The notes beneath the pieces are model-generated. The model did no database searches and was not told the DNA's origin. It saw only the letters and a list, made by a program, of their open reading frames with translations. Shown in pieces: positions 41,989-51,342 of a stretch of DNA of 64,000 nt; positions within the stretch are counted from its first letter, which is position 1, and each line of letters opens with the position of its first letter. The stretch lies in the NCBI GenBank assembly GCA_036490335.1, contig DASXEB010000002.1, forward strand, positions 124,001-188,000. Reading direction: 5' to 3'. Origin of the DNA: Palsa-1392 sp036490335 (lineage in GTDB: Bacteria > Verrucomicrobiota > Verrucomicrobiia > Chthoniobacterales > UBA10450). A program made the position numbers and the translations under genes.

Positions 41989-42897
41989 ATGAAAGACTGG
42001 ATCGACTTCGGCACCGCGCGCGATTTCGCGACGGAAAAGACCGACTGCTATCGCCTTTGCACGAAAGCCGACGGCTGGGCCGAGCGATTCGGCGCCGACA
42101 TTCTCGTCTCCAACAAGACGGAGGCGGCGCGCGACGCGATCGTGCGCGAGCTGACCGAATGGTCGTCGGCCGCGCCGCAGATTTTTACCCGCGTCTTCGT
42201 GCGATTCTTGCCGAAACAAAATGCCGAGCGTCACGCGCCGCAGCTTCTTAAAGGCGACGCGGCCGCTTCGCTCACGGGCATGGTGCGGGAGCGGGGCGTT
42301 TGTTACGCGGTCGATTTCGGGGCCGGTTATTCCGCCGGTTTGTTTCTCGACCAGCGCGAGAATCGCCAGTTCGTTAGGCGCGCTGCGCCAGGCCGATTGC
42401 TCAATTGTTTCGCCTACACCTGCTCCTTTTCCGTCGTCGCGGCGCTCGGCGGCGGCGCCACCCTGAGCATTGACCTTTCGAAAAAATCGCTCGAGCGCGG
42501 GCGCGACAATTTCATGCTGAACAAGCTCGCGACCGATCAGCATCGCTTCCTCGCCGACGATGTCCTGCGCGTGCTCCCGCGCCTCGCGCGCAAGAGCGAA
42601 AAGTTCGATTGCATTATTCTCGATCCGCCGACTTTTTCGCGCTCGCGCTCGGGCAAATCGTGGCAGGTCGAGCACGATTTCGAGAAACTGCTCCTCGCCG
42701 CGCTCGAGGTCGCGGAGCGGAACGCGAAGATTTTGCTCTCGACCAACTGCACTCGGCTTGACGCGCGCGCGCTCGAAGTGATGGCGCGTTTTTGCCTCAA
42801 GGCAACGCGGCGCGCGGGAAGTTTTCAGGGCTCGCTGCCCCTGCCGGATTTTCCCCGCGACGCCGGCGCTCGCTCGCTCTGGCTGCTCCTGCGCTGA
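41989..42897 (+). CDS. Class I SAM methyltransferase, RlmI-like
   Basis: A 302-residue RNA methyltransferase-like protein. Central Rossmann fold: VDFGAGYSAGLFLDQRENR, LLNCFAYTCSFSVVAALGGG (SAM motif I), LSIDLSKKSLERGRDN (motif II acid) and FDCIILDPPTFSRSRSGKSW (motif IV DPP). The LDQRENR and FAYTCSFS segments are typical of the RlmI/RlmK group that methylates 23S rRNA cytosine or guanine. The N-terminal PUA domain is missing or reduced. It starts about 90 bp from the divergent thrB gene. Confidence 0.87.
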   Translation: MKDWIDFGTARDFATEKTDCYRLCTKADGWAERFGADILVSNKTEAARDAIVRELTEWSSAAPQIFTRVFVRFLPKQNAERHAPQLLKGDAAASLTGMVRERGVCYAVDFGAGYSAGLFLDQRENRQFVRRAAPGRLLNCFAYTCSFSVVAALGGGATLSIDLSKKSLERGRDNFMLNKLATDQHRFLADDVLRVLPRLARKSEKFDCIILDPPTFSRSRSGKSWQVEHDFEKLLLAALEVAERNAKILLSTNCTRLDARALEVMARFCLKATRRAGSFQGSLPLPDFPRDAGARSLWLLLR

Positions 42898-42967
42898 AGA
42901 TTTTTTCGCGGCGCAACGGCGAAATTCGGACGCGCAAAAGGTCCGCGGCGTGCGAAGATTGAATCAT

Positions 42968-43255
42968 ATGCAATCCGATCAAATGGCCGACGCCCCGGAA
43001 GATTTTGCCCAGCGAGGGATTCAATACGCGCAGGAACAATGGGGCGAGATCATCGGGCAAACCGAAGATTATGTGCGGGCGAATCCGACCCGCGCACTCT
43101 GCTACGGCGTCGCGGCGGGATTTCTCCTCGATCGGCTGCCGATCTTCCGCCTCATCGGGCTATTCCTGCGCCTCGCGCTGAAGGCGCTCAAGCCCGCCGC
43201 GCTCGTTTACGGCGCGATGAAGCTTTACCAGAATCTGCAGAGCCAGGATCAGTAA
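42968..43255 (+). CDS. Small DUF883/ElaB-like membrane protein
   Basis: A 95-residue protein. A helical N-terminal half (DFAQRGIQYAQEQWGEIIGQTEDYVRANPTRA) leads into GVAAGFLLDRLPIFRLIGLFLRLALKALKPAALVYG. The 'VRANP..A...G.AAGFL.' junction matches the ElaB/YqjD/DUF883 family of ribosome- or membrane-associated stress proteins; the downstream amphipathic part is longer than usual. ATG 42968 preferred over the start six codons upstream. Confidence 0.65.
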   Translation: MQSDQMADAPEDFAQRGIQYAQEQWGEIIGQTEDYVRANPTRALCYGVAAGFLLDRLPIFRLIGLFLRLALKALKPAALVYGAMKLYQNLQSQDQ

Positions 43256-43450
43256 AGGTTCCGCGGTTGCGGAAGCTTCGTGGGCCTTGGCAGGCGCACT
43301 GTTCATTTTCTTATCGCGGACGACTTGGGTGGGCTTCCCCTGGTCATTCTCCGATAGCGGATGATGCCCGCGACTTTTGCATTGGCAATCGGGTGAAACC
43401 TCCGACAAGCTCTTGGAGGATGTTCTCCACTGCATTCCAATCTTGTCACG

Positions 43451-44401
43451 ATGAAATTTACCGAGGCTGAGCGCGCGGAGGCGTGGCCGGAGCTGCCCTT
43501 CGCGGAATGGCAGGCGACGTCGGAAACGCTCCAGTTGTGGACGCAGATCGCGGGCAAGATCCGGCTCAAGCTTACGCCGTGGACCAATCATTCCTGGCAC
43601 GTCACGCTTTATCTGACGGCGCGCGGTCTGACGACTTCGCCGATCCCGTACGACTGGCACACGTTTGAGCTCCGCTTCGATTTTATCGATCATCATCTGC
43701 GCGTGTTGAAGAGCGACGGATCCGAGCGGCGGCTTGCGCTCAAAGCGCAATCGGTGGCGGAGTTTTACACGCGCTTGATGCACGCGCTCGGGGAGCTGGA
43801 GCTGCCGGTTGCGATCGATCTTGTGCCTAACGAACTGACGGATCCGATCCCCTTCGATCGTGACGAGACCCATCGCGCCTACGATCCGGCGGCGGCGAAC
43901 CGCTTCTGGCGGGTGCTCGTGCAATCGGATCGTGTTTTTAAAAAATTTCGCGCACGCTTCTGCGGGAAATGCAGCCCCGTGCATTTTTTCTGGGGCAGCT
44001 TCGATCTCGCGGTTACGCGTTTTTCCGGACGGCCGGCACCGCCGCATCCGGGTGGCGTGCCGCATCTGCCGGATGCGGTCGCGCGCGAAGCCTACGCGCA
44101 GGAAGTGAGCAGTCTCGGCTTTTGGCCGGGGAACGCGGCGCAGCCGTCGCCGATTTATTACTCTTACTCGTATCCCGAGCCGGCCGGCTTCGCGCAGGCA
44201 AAAGTGCGGCCTAACGATGCCGGCTATTCCGCGCAGCTGCATGAATTCATCCTCTCCTATGATGCGGTGCGGAACGCCGAATCGCCAGACGTGGCTCTGC
44301 TCGATTTTGCTCAAAGCACCTACGACGCCGCTTCCCTCCTCGGCAAATGGGACCGCGCCGCGCTCGAGGAAGCGAATCTCCATCCGCCGGGGTCGCGCTA
44401 A
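43451..44401 (+). CDS. DUF5996 family protein
   Basis: A 316-residue cytoplasmic protein with the family layout: WPELPFAEWQATSETLQLWTQIAGKIRL near the start, NHSWHVTLYLTARGLTTSPIPY, FDFIDHHLRV, then QSDRVFKKFRARFCGKCSPVHFFWGSFDLAVTRFSGR, and a Tyr-rich YYSYSYPEPAGF. The domain function is unknown; it is widespread in soil bacteria. It stands alone between the DUF883-like gene and the NRPS gene. Nothing recognisable in the 150 bp on either side. Confidence 0.85.
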   Translation: MKFTEAERAEAWPELPFAEWQATSETLQLWTQIAGKIRLKLTPWTNHSWHVTLYLTARGLTTSPIPYDWHTFELRFDFIDHHLRVLKSDGSERRLALKAQSVAEFYTRLMHALGELELPVAIDLVPNELTDPIPFDRDETHRAYDPAAANRFWRVLVQSDRVFKKFRARFCGKCSPVHFFWGSFDLAVTRFSGRPAPPHPGGVPHLPDAVAREAYAQEVSSLGFWPGNAAQPSPIYYSYSYPEPAGFAQAKVRPNDAGYSAQLHEFILSYDAVRNAESPDVALLDFAQSTYDAASLLGKWDRAALEEANLHPPGSR

Positions 44402-44550
44402 AATTGGCCTAACGAGAAAAGGTCTCGCCAGAACAGCGGCGCGCGGATTTGATGGCTCGAGAAGATTTGAAGAGCAACGAGCGCGGTATGTTTCTAGCTG
44501 CTGAAACACTCGCCGCGGGCTCAAAACGAAGTTGACGAGCAAAGCGCACT

Positions 44551-47166
44551 ATGTCACCACAAAGCGTGCTCCAGATGGAACGCGAAGGTTCGTCGATCGG
44601 CGAGCCGGCGCTTCCGATCCATTGCCATTTTGAAGCGCATGCCGCGCGGCAACCGGAAGCGACGGCCGTTTTTTTCGGCAACGCGCAATACAGCTATCGG
44701 GAGCTGAACGGGCGCGCGAATCAACTCGCGCGGTATCTCATCGAGGCCGGTGTCGGCGCGGAAAGCCGGGTCGCGGTCTGCCTGAAACCGTCGCTTGAGA
44801 TCACGCTGAGCCTGCTCGCGATTTTAAAGGCGGGCGGAACTTATGTGCCGATCGACCCGAACGATCCGGCGGACCGGATTAGGACGATTCTGGCGGACGT
44901 TTCGCCGACAATTATCCTGACTCAATCGGCCCTCGAGCCAAACCTCGTCGCGGCCGCTCCATTCTTCTTTTTCGATCGCGATTGGGACCGCCTGTACAGC
45001 TTCGCGGAAGAAAATCTCGAGCTCGAGATCGATCACGAGCAGACCGCGTACATCGTCTACACTTCCGGAACGACCGGGCGGCCGAAGGGCGTGATGGCGA
45101 GCCATCGCAATCTTTCGCATTACGTTCTTGCCGCGCGAGATTGTTATGATTTTAACGCCGAAGACGTGATGTGCGCGGTCGCGCGATTCACCTTTAGCAT
45201 CAGCCTGTTTGAGCTGCTCACACCTCTCGCCGCAGGTGGGGCGACGCTGATTCTAGCGCGGGATGAAGTGCTCGATTTCAAACGAATGGCCGGCGTTCTC
45301 AAACGTGTCACGATCATCCACGCGTCGCCGAGTTGGTGGCGAAAACTTTTGTCTTACACCAATGCGAACGGGCGAGCGATCTTCGAGCAAGTGAGGCACG
45401 CATCGTCCGGCGGCGACAGGGTGCCGGGCGATCTGTTGGAAATGCTGAAAAGCACATTTCCGAAGGCGGAGATTTTCGTCATCTACGGTTGCACGGAAAT
45501 CAGTTGCATGGCCTGCACTTATCCGGCGCTGAGAGATCGCACCGAAACCAAAGCCTGGCTCGGCCGGCCATTCGCAAATGTCGAAGCGCGCCTCTTCGAC
45601 GCGGACAGAAAGGTCGTTCCCGACGGCGCGGGGGGTGAGATTTACATCGCCGGGCCGGGCGTGACGAAAGGTTATCTCAACCTTCCGAAACTCACGGCGG
45701 ACAAATTTGTCGCTATCGACGGCAAACGCTTTTATCGCACCGGCGATCTGGGTCGTTGGGAAAATGGCAACCTGCAGATCACGGGCCGCGTCGATTTCCA
45801 AATTCAGCTTCGCGGCATTCGCATCGAACCGGGCGAGATCGAGGCCCACCTTCGGCAGGCGCCTGGAATGCGCGATGCCGTCGTCGTCGCGCGCGAATTG
45901 GGCACGAGCGAGAAAAGTCTCGTCGCCTACGTCGTGCTCGAGCCGGAAAACGATGTGGCGCCGGTCCGCGAATTTCTCCGCGCGAAGCTGCCCGATTACA
46001 TGGTGCCGGCTGCGTTCGTCAAGCTGGATGCGATTCCGGTCAATTCGAACCAGAAGGTCGACCGCCGCGCGTTGCCCGCGCCGACTTCGAAAAACCTGGC
46101 GCTCGAACAAATGATCGTTCCGCCAAAAAATGATTTGGAGAAGGAACTCGTCGCGATCTGGGAAGACTCGTTAGGCATTCGTCCTCTCGGCACGCAGCAC
46201 TCCTTTTTCGAGCTCGGTGGCGACTCGCTTCAAGCCGTGCAAATCGTGATGCAGATCGAGGAACATTGGAACAAGGCGTTGCCGATTACGGTTCTGCTCG
46301 AGGCGAAATCGATCGAAGCGCTGGCCGTAATCATCCACGAGCCGGGCAAGGATTTTGCCGGCGAAAATTCGAACCGAGAAATCGTCACTCTTCGCCGCGG
46401 CGGAACGAGGCCGCCGATTTTCTGCCTTCAAGGCGTCTGGATTTACCAGGAGATGGCGCAGTATATGGACGGCGATCAACCGGTCTACGGCGTCTTTCTC
46501 GAAGAAGAAGTCCAGCTGATCAAGACGCGGCAATACGACCCGGTCAACTCGGTCTTTGCCACCATCCCGCGACTCGCCGCGCGTTATCTGCAATCGATCC
46601 GGGCCGTCCAACCGCACGGGCCGTATTGCCTCGCCGGCTCGTCCTTCGCGGGGCTGATTGCTTTCGAAATGGCCCAACAACTTCGCGCGCTCGGCGAGGA
46701 AACGCGACTCGTCGCGCTCTTCGATTCGATGATGATCAAAAAAATCTCGCTGCGCCGCCGGCTGCAATGTCACTGGGATTTATTCGTCGAGCAGGGCTTC
46801 AATTACCTTTTCAAAAAACTTCGGCGCCGTCTTCAGGGTGCGGAAAGCGAGTTCAGCGTCGGCGGCCAGCCTAACGAACAAATCCGTTCCTTCGCCGCGC
46901 CGGTTTCTGACGCGCAGGAGGAAATGCTCGACGAAGTCAGCGCACATGCCGCGCGATCATTCGAACCGCAACCTTACCCGGGGAAACTGGTCCTTTTCCG
47001 CGCCACGGATCAAACCTTCTTCACCGAGAACGTGCCCGATTTGGGCTGGACGCCGTACGCCGCGGGCGAATTCGAAATCGTTGACGTGCCCGGCGACCAC
47101 ATGGGCATTCTGCGCGGCAATTCCGCGGCCCTCCTTGCCCGTCGCCTCCAAGGGGCGATCGGCTAG
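44551..47166 (+). CDS. Monomodular A-T-TE NRPS-like enzyme
   Basis: An 871-residue enzyme with three domains and no condensation domain. Adenylation about 25-515: A3 core YTSGTTGRPKG (170-180), A5 YGCTEIS, A7 YRTGDLGRW, A8 RVDFQIQLRGIRIEPGEIE, A10 Lys in NQKVDRRAL. Carrier about 525-595 with phosphopantetheine Ser in LGGDSLQ (559). Thioesterase about 610-870 with nucleophile Ser698 in AGSSFAG (usual G replaced by A) and GDH near the end. In A4, FSISLFE aligns with FDASVWE, so the Asp that binds the substrate amino group appears to be Ser, suggesting a keto, hydroxy or aryl acid substrate. A-T-TE enzymes can dimerise arylpyruvates into furanones or quinones. The first 1.6 kb lacks the nonamer. 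Confidence 0.9.
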   Translation: MSPQSVLQMEREGSSIGEPALPIHCHFEAHAARQPEATAVFFGNAQYSYRELNGRANQLARYLIEAGVGAESRVAVCLKPSLEITLSLLAILKAGGTYVPIDPNDPADRIRTILADVSPTIILTQSALEPNLVAAAPFFFFDRDWDRLYSFAEENLELEIDHEQTAYIVYTSGTTGRPKGVMASHRNLSHYVLAARDCYDFNAEDVMCAVARFTFSISLFELLTPLAAGGATLILARDEVLDFKRMAGVLKRVTIIHASPSWWRKLLSYTNANGRAIFEQVRHASSGGDRVPGDLLEMLKSTFPKAEIFVIYGCTEISCMACTYPALRDRTETKAWLGRPFANVEARLFDADRKVVPDGAGGEIYIAGPGVTKGYLNLPKLTADKFVAIDGKRFYRTGDLGRWENGNLQITGRVDFQIQLRGIRIEPGEIEAHLRQAPGMRDAVVVARELGTSEKSLVAYVVLEPENDVAPVREFLRAKLPDYMVPAAFVKLDAIPVNSNQKVDRRALPAPTSKNLALEQMIVPPKNDLEKELVAIWEDSLGIRPLGTQHSFFELGGDSLQAVQIVMQIEEHWNKALPITVLLEAKSIEALAVIIHEPGKDFAGENSNREIVTLRRGGTRPPIFCLQGVWIYQEMAQYMDGDQPVYGVFLEEEVQLIKTRQYDPVNSVFATIPRLAARYLQSIRAVQPHGPYCLAGSSFAGLIAFEMAQQLRALGEETRLVALFDSMMIKKISLRRRLQCHWDLFVEQGFNYLFKKLRRRLQGAESEFSVGGQPNEQIRSFAAPVSDAQEEMLDEVSAHAARSFEPQPYPGKLVLFRATDQTFFTENVPDLGWTPYAAGEFEIVDVPGDHMGILRGNSAALLARRLQGAIG

Positions 47167-47208
47167 CGTCGTTAGGCGAGCGCGCGCAGCCTGCGGAGTT
47201 TGCCGCGA

Positions 47209-47904
47209 TTAATCTCCGATCCCGACGGGCGGCGACGTGCGATGCGTGATGCGGACATTATCGAGCCCGATCTGCCAGATCCAAAACGGATACGCGTAAC
47301 CCGGCGTTCCGAGCTCGAACCCGAGCGTCTCGACATCGCGCATCAAGCGGCGCCAATCCGCGTCGTTCCCCGGCTCGCCATTTCCGCGCGTCACCACCCA
47401 GCCCGGCGGGATCGTCGGCGACGCGGAATGCAGCGGGAAGGCGTAGGTTGTCCAGCCGGTCGGGAGCTTCGAAATGTCGGTACCAATATAGTAAGCATCG
47501 ACGCCTTGGCTGAAATCGCCGGTCCCAAAAGTCGTCTCGATATCGAGCGTGACATTGCGATCGGGCACCTGAAGTCCGGCGAAAATAATCATGTCGCAAC
47601 TCATGATGCCGATGTCTTCCTTCGCGAGATTGCCGATGAAATGCGTGTCCGGCGTGTCAAACGGAACGTACCAGGTCGGCACCGCCGCATCGACCTGGCC
47701 GCGGATGTAGGCGCCCGGATTGCCGCCGTAATTCTTCACGGTCACTTGTGGTCCGAGCGACCAATCGCCGTCGTTACTCCCGTTCGCGAAACCTTCCACG
47801 AAATCGGCCCGCGCATGGCCGGTGCAAAAAATACTGAACGCAGCGACAACTGCGAAAAGCGATGAAAACGAAAGTGAGCCGGCAGCGCAGCAGGTGATTT
47901 TCAT
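47209..47904 (-). CDS. Secreted protein of unknown function
   Basis: A 231-residue exported protein. Signal peptide (SLSFSSLFAVVAAFSIFCTGHARA) then a beta-rich domain starting FVEGFANGSNDGDWSLG, with WYVPFDTPDTHFIGNLAKEDI, LDIETTFGTGDFS and WQIGLDNVRI, a typical carbohydrate-binding or jelly-roll pattern of a single-domain secreted protein. No PEP-CTERM tail. ATG 47904 gives the signal peptide. Convergent with the NRPS gene. Confidence 0.65.
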   Translation of the reverse strand: MKITCCAAGSLSFSSLFAVVAAFSIFCTGHARADFVEGFANGSNDGDWSLGPQVTVKNYGGNPGAYIRGQVDAAVPTWYVPFDTPDTHFIGNLAKEDIGIMSCDMIIFAGLQVPDRNVTLDIETTFGTGDFSQGVDAYYIGTDISKLPTGWTTYAFPLHSASPTIPPGWVVTRGNGEPGNDADWRRLMRDVETLGFELGTPGYAYPFWIWQIGLDNVRITHRTSPPVGIGD

Positions 47905-47950
47905 GGCGACAATTTTCCTATTTTCGGCGCCCGATGTCAAAGTGTCGAAA

Positions 47951-48646
47951 CTACGAACTGTCTTCGCGCGAGGAGCTGCGTTCGCGGAGGATGGATTCGA
48001 CCAGCGGCAGATCGGCCGGATAAGTGATCTTGAAATTCGGCTCATCGTTAGGCACGAGAAAAACTTTTCCGCCGATTGTTTCGATCGCAGAGATTTCGTC
48101 AGTGATCTCGACTTCCTTTTCTCGAACCGAGCGATACGCCCGCGCGAGAAGATCGCGCTGGAAAATCTGCGGCGTTTGCACCGCGAAAAGATTCGCGCGC
48201 TCGACTCCGCCGACAACCAGCCCTTCCTGCGCGCGCTTCAGCGTGTCGGCCACCGGCGCGGCCGGCGCGGCGCCGCCGTGTTCGCGCGCCGCCGCAAAAA
48301 CCTTCGCGATCAAATCCGGCCTAACGAGCGCGCGCGCGGCATCGTGGACCGCGACAAACTCCGTGTCCGGCGGCAACTGTTCGAGTCCCACGCGGACCGA
48401 ATCCTGGCGCCGCTCGCCGCCTGCGACGATTGCGAAAACTTTCAGAAATTTTTCCAGCTGCACGAGCTGCTCGAGATCAGCCAGACGCTCCACGCGTCCG
48501 ACGATGACGATCGTCGCGACTTCCGCCGCCCGTTCAAACGCGGCGATGCTGTGCGCGATCGCCGGCCGGCCGAGGAGCGGCGCAAAAGTCTTGTCCAGAC
48601 CCATCCGGCGGCTGCTTCCGCCCGCGACGATGACCGCGGTCAGCAT
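47951..48646 (-). CDS. ispD: 2-C-methyl-D-erythritol 4-phosphate cytidylyltransferase
   Basis: MEP-pathway enzyme forming CDP-methylerythritol for isoprenoid synthesis. 231 residues. Nucleotide-binding AVIVAGGSSRRMGLDK, AGGERRQDSVRVGL, VHDAARALV, and ANLFAVQTPQIFQRDLL are all diagnostic. The end reads YPADLPLVESIL as expected. It starts 13 bp downstream of the yqeY-like gene and is probably co-transcribed with it. Confidence 0.94.
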   Translation of the reverse strand: MLTAVIVAGGSSRRMGLDKTFAPLLGRPAIAHSIAAFERAAEVATIVIVGRVERLADLEQLVQLEKFLKVFAIVAGGERRQDSVRVGLEQLPPDTEFVAVHDAARALVRPDLIAKVFAAAREHGGAAPAAPVADTLKRAQEGLVVGGVERANLFAVQTPQIFQRDLLARAYRSVREKEVEITDEISAIETIGGKVFLVPNDEPNFKITYPADLPLVESILRERSSSREDSS

Positions 48647-48659
48647 GGTCCTTTACTCG

Positions 48660-49112
48660 TTAGGCAAGCTGCCGTTGCACTTCCTGGCTGAGCGTTTTGC
48701 CGTCGGCGCGGCCGGCGATTTTCGGCCCGAGCGCCTTCATGACCACGCCCATCTGCGCGCGCGAGGTCGCGCCGGTCTCGGCGATTGTCTCGCGCACGAG
48801 CCGGGAAATTTCCTCCGCGCCCATCGTTGCCGGCAGGTACTGTTGCAGAATCGCGATCTCGCTTTTTTCTTTTGCTGCCAGCTCGGCGCGGCCGCCTTTC
48901 TCGAAACTTTCGATCGAATCCTGGCGCTGTTTCACCTGTTTGCGAATCACCTGGGTCGCTTCGGTGTCGTCGAGCTCGCCTTCCGCGCCGGCTTTTTCGA
49001 TCGCGGCGTACTTGAGCGCGGACTTTAACATTCGGAGCACGCCGAGCCGCGCGGCGTCCTTTGCCCGCATCGCATCTTTTAGATCGGCGTCGATTTTTTG
49101 GCTGAGGTTCAC
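48660..49112 (-). CDS. GatB/YqeY domain protein
   Basis: A 150-residue tRNA-associated domain protein of the YqeY family, related to the tail domain of GatB amidotransferase. Signatures: ..DLKDAMRAKDAARLGVLRMLKSALK, VIRKQVKQRQDSIESFEKGGRAELAAKEKSEIAILQQYLP, and GVVMKALGPKIAGRADGKTLSQEV, split over the full length. Function presumed in tRNA handling. The TAA stop lies in a TCGTTAGGC motif; starts 24 bp after the PIG-L gene stop. Confidence 0.92.
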   Translation of the reverse strand: MNLSQKIDADLKDAMRAKDAARLGVLRMLKSALKYAAIEKAGAEGELDDTEATQVIRKQVKQRQDSIESFEKGGRAELAAKEKSEIAILQQYLPATMGAEEISRLVRETIAETGATSRAQMGVVMKALGPKIAGRADGKTLSQEVQRQLA

Positions 49113-49136
49113 GCGAAAAATGGCGAGCGCTTTTCG

Positions 49137-50231
49137 TTAGGCGACCGCAAGCTCGCGCGCGCCGACCGCGCGACGAACGGCTTCGATTTCGAGCCATCCT
49201 GCTTCGTCGAAAAACCAAACCCTGCGATCAAGCTTCACAAAAACCGAGTGATCGTTCACGAGACCGGTGAGCGGGAGCGTGATGTCCGCATGAAAAGCGT
49301 CGCCGCGATATTGCCCGATGCACGCGATCGCGCCGCTCGCGCAATCGATCAGGTGCAGCGGCGCGTTGCGCGCGGGCAGCGCGGTGCGGAGCCGACGCAG
49401 CCGGCCCCAGGAGTCGTGGCCGAGTAGGTAAAGCGTGGTCGCTTCGGCGCGGAGCGGTTTGAGAGTGAAGGCGACACGGAGCCGCAGGTCATCGCGACCG
49501 CGCGCGAATTCGCGGATCGGGCCGTCGCCGATTTTTGCCCGCGCGTTTTTGGGCGCAACGACGAAGCGTTCCGGCCTTTCCGCATAGGAAAGAAATCGCC
49601 GGCGCGAAAGCGCGACCTGCGTGACGTGGCAACGAATCGCGCGACGCTTGTTCGTTTGCTCGAAGGAATGCTGGAAAAGCTCTTCCGCCTCTCGCGCGAA
49701 GGAAATGCTCGAGCCGTGGACGAGATAATTCAGACGGGTGAACGCGGCGTCCCGCGGCAGATAATGGTCGAGCGCGATGCGGAGAAGAACCGCGAGTCCG
49801 CTGTGATCGGGATGAGTGTCGCAGGGCGACGGCAAGAGCAAATCGGTCGGCGCCCAGCGGCGAATGATCTCCCCGAGCCGGCGCATCGTTAGTTCGCAAT
49901 CTCCGAACAATAGATCGGTCACGCCCTGGTCGGGCAGGGAAAGAAATTGCGCGTCGGCCGCGCCCGCGCCTAACGAACGCAAGGCCGCGACGGCTTCCGC
50001 CCGACGCCGCGCGCCCCAGCGAAAACGATCGCGCTCGCGCAACCGCAATTTCCGCTCGAGCAAACGCTGCGGCCAGCCGTTGCGCTCGCCGTCGGTCGCG
50101 TAAACGATTCGCAGCCGCGCGCCGCACGCCACCGCGCGCTGCAAAAAGATTCCGGCCGCGAGCGATTCATCGTCCGGATGCGGGGCGAACATCATGACGC
50201 GCGAGCGCGAGTGAAGCGGTGGCAGGCTCAT
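49137..50231 (-). CDS. PIG-L family deacetylase
   Basis: A 364-residue protein with an N-terminal LmbE/PIG-L zinc deacetylase domain: FAPHPDDESLAAG (metal ligands), VYATDGERNGWP, LPDQGVTD, and the later CDTHPDHSGLA with the third His. Such enzymes remove N-acetyl groups from GlcNAc-type sugars or thiols such as mycothiol and bacillithiol precursors. The C-terminal 130 residues are an extra beta-rich domain of unknown role. Heads an apparent operon with the YqeY-like gene and ispD. Its stop TAA lies in a TCGTTAGGC copy. Confidence 0.85.
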   Translation of the reverse strand: MSLPPLHSRSRVMMFAPHPDDESLAAGIFLQRAVACGARLRIVYATDGERNGWPQRLLERKLRLRERDRFRWGARRRAEAVAALRSLGAGAADAQFLSLPDQGVTDLLFGDCELTMRRLGEIIRRWAPTDLLLPSPCDTHPDHSGLAVLLRIALDHYLPRDAAFTRLNYLVHGSSISFAREAEELFQHSFEQTNKRRAIRCHVTQVALSRRRFLSYAERPERFVVAPKNARAKIGDGPIREFARGRDDLRLRVAFTLKPLRAEATTLYLLGHDSWGRLRRLRTALPARNAPLHLIDCASGAIACIGQYRGDAFHADITLPLTGLVNDHSVFVKLDRRVWFFDEAGWLEIEAVRRAVGARELAVA

Positions 50232-50306
50232 TATGGGAATGCCGGTTGTAGCAGAAGTAATCGTTAGTGCAAGCGGCGGCGGCCGTTTGCGCGGCTGCGC
50301 GGCGCG

Positions 50307-51251
50307 TCAGCGCGCCGCGATCTCACGCAGGCGCGCGACGCAATTTTGGAGCGACGGCACATCGCTCACGCTCAAGGTTTCGACGCCTTTGCGCGTGCGC
50401 TGCAAAAGTCCGGCGAGGACGTTTCCCGGCCCGAGCTCGATGAACAAATCGCAACCGATCGCGAGCATCCGCTCCATGCAATCGGTCCAGCGCACCGTCG
50501 AAGTCACCTGATCCTGCAAGGTCGCGCGAATCTCGTCGGCCGATCGCACTTCCGCGCCGGTGACGTTGCTGATAACGGGAAAGCGCGGCGTTTGCAGGAT
50601 GACGTTGAGCAACGCCTCGCCGACGCGCAGGTAGGCGCTTTCCATAAGTCGCGAATGATACGCGCCGGCGACGTTGAGCAGCGTGGCGCGACGGATGCCG
50701 TGCTCTTTCGCGAGCGAAATGGCGAGCTCGACTCTTGCGCGTTCGCCGGAGATGACGATTTGGCCGGGCGCGTTCAGGTTTGCCACGTCAACCTCGGTGT
50801 CGGCCGCGAGCGCGCGCACGGCGGATTCATCGGCGCCGACCATTGCCGCCATCGCGCCCGAAGTTGCGTCGCAGGCCTGCTCCATGAAACGACCGCGCTG
50901 CTCGACAAGGAGCAGACCATCCTCAAACGAAAATGTGCCCGCGGCCGTGTGCGCCGTCCATTCGCCTAACGATAACCCGGCGGCGGCCGCGACCGGAATT
51001 TCACCCGCGAGCTCGCGCAAGAGCGCGAGACAGGCGAGCCCGTGGACATAAAGCGCCGGCTGACAATTCGACGTGCGCGTAAGCGTTTCGATCGGGCTTT
51101 CCCAGGCGATCGCGCTCAGCTCCCGGCCGAGCACTTCATCCGCGCGCCGAAACAATTTTGCAGCCGCCGGAAATTCGCGCGCGAGGTCGCGACCCATGCC
51201 GACGGTTTGCGCGCCCTGGCCGGCGAAAAGCAGCGCGATGTTTTTTCCCAT
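50307..51251 (-). CDS. fabD: Malonyl-CoA:ACP transacylase FabD
   Basis: Transfers malonate from CoA to acyl carrier protein for fatty acid synthesis. 314 residues from ATG 51251: IALLFAGQGAQTVGMGRDLA, nucleophile Ser in AGLSLGEWTAHTAAG (the usual GHSLGE is GLSLGE here), the conserved Arg in QRGRFMEQA, catalytic His region GAYHSRLM, and IELGPGNVLAGL. Starts at 51266 or 51290 are possible. It is not clustered with other fab genes; fabZ is in the lpxC fusion at 5-6 kb. Confidence 0.92.
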   Translation of the reverse strand: MGKNIALLFAGQGAQTVGMGRDLAREFPAAAKLFRRADEVLGRELSAIAWESPIETLTRTSNCQPALYVHGLACLALLRELAGEIPVAAAAGLSLGEWTAHTAAGTFSFEDGLLLVEQRGRFMEQACDATSGAMAAMVGADESAVRALAADTEVDVANLNAPGQIVISGERARVELAISLAKEHGIRRATLLNVAGAYHSRLMESAYLRVGEALLNVILQTPRFPVISNVTGAEVRSADEIRATLQDQVTSTVRWTDCMERMLAIGCDLFIELGPGNVLAGLLQRTRKGVETLSVSDVPSLQNCVARLREIAAR

Positions 51252-51342
51252 GTCGAATCGAGTCATCCGCCGCCGGCGTTTGTTCTGCAAAATAACGCAG
51301 AATAAGCTTGTGCAAGACCCGGTCGGGAGTCACACTTTGGGC

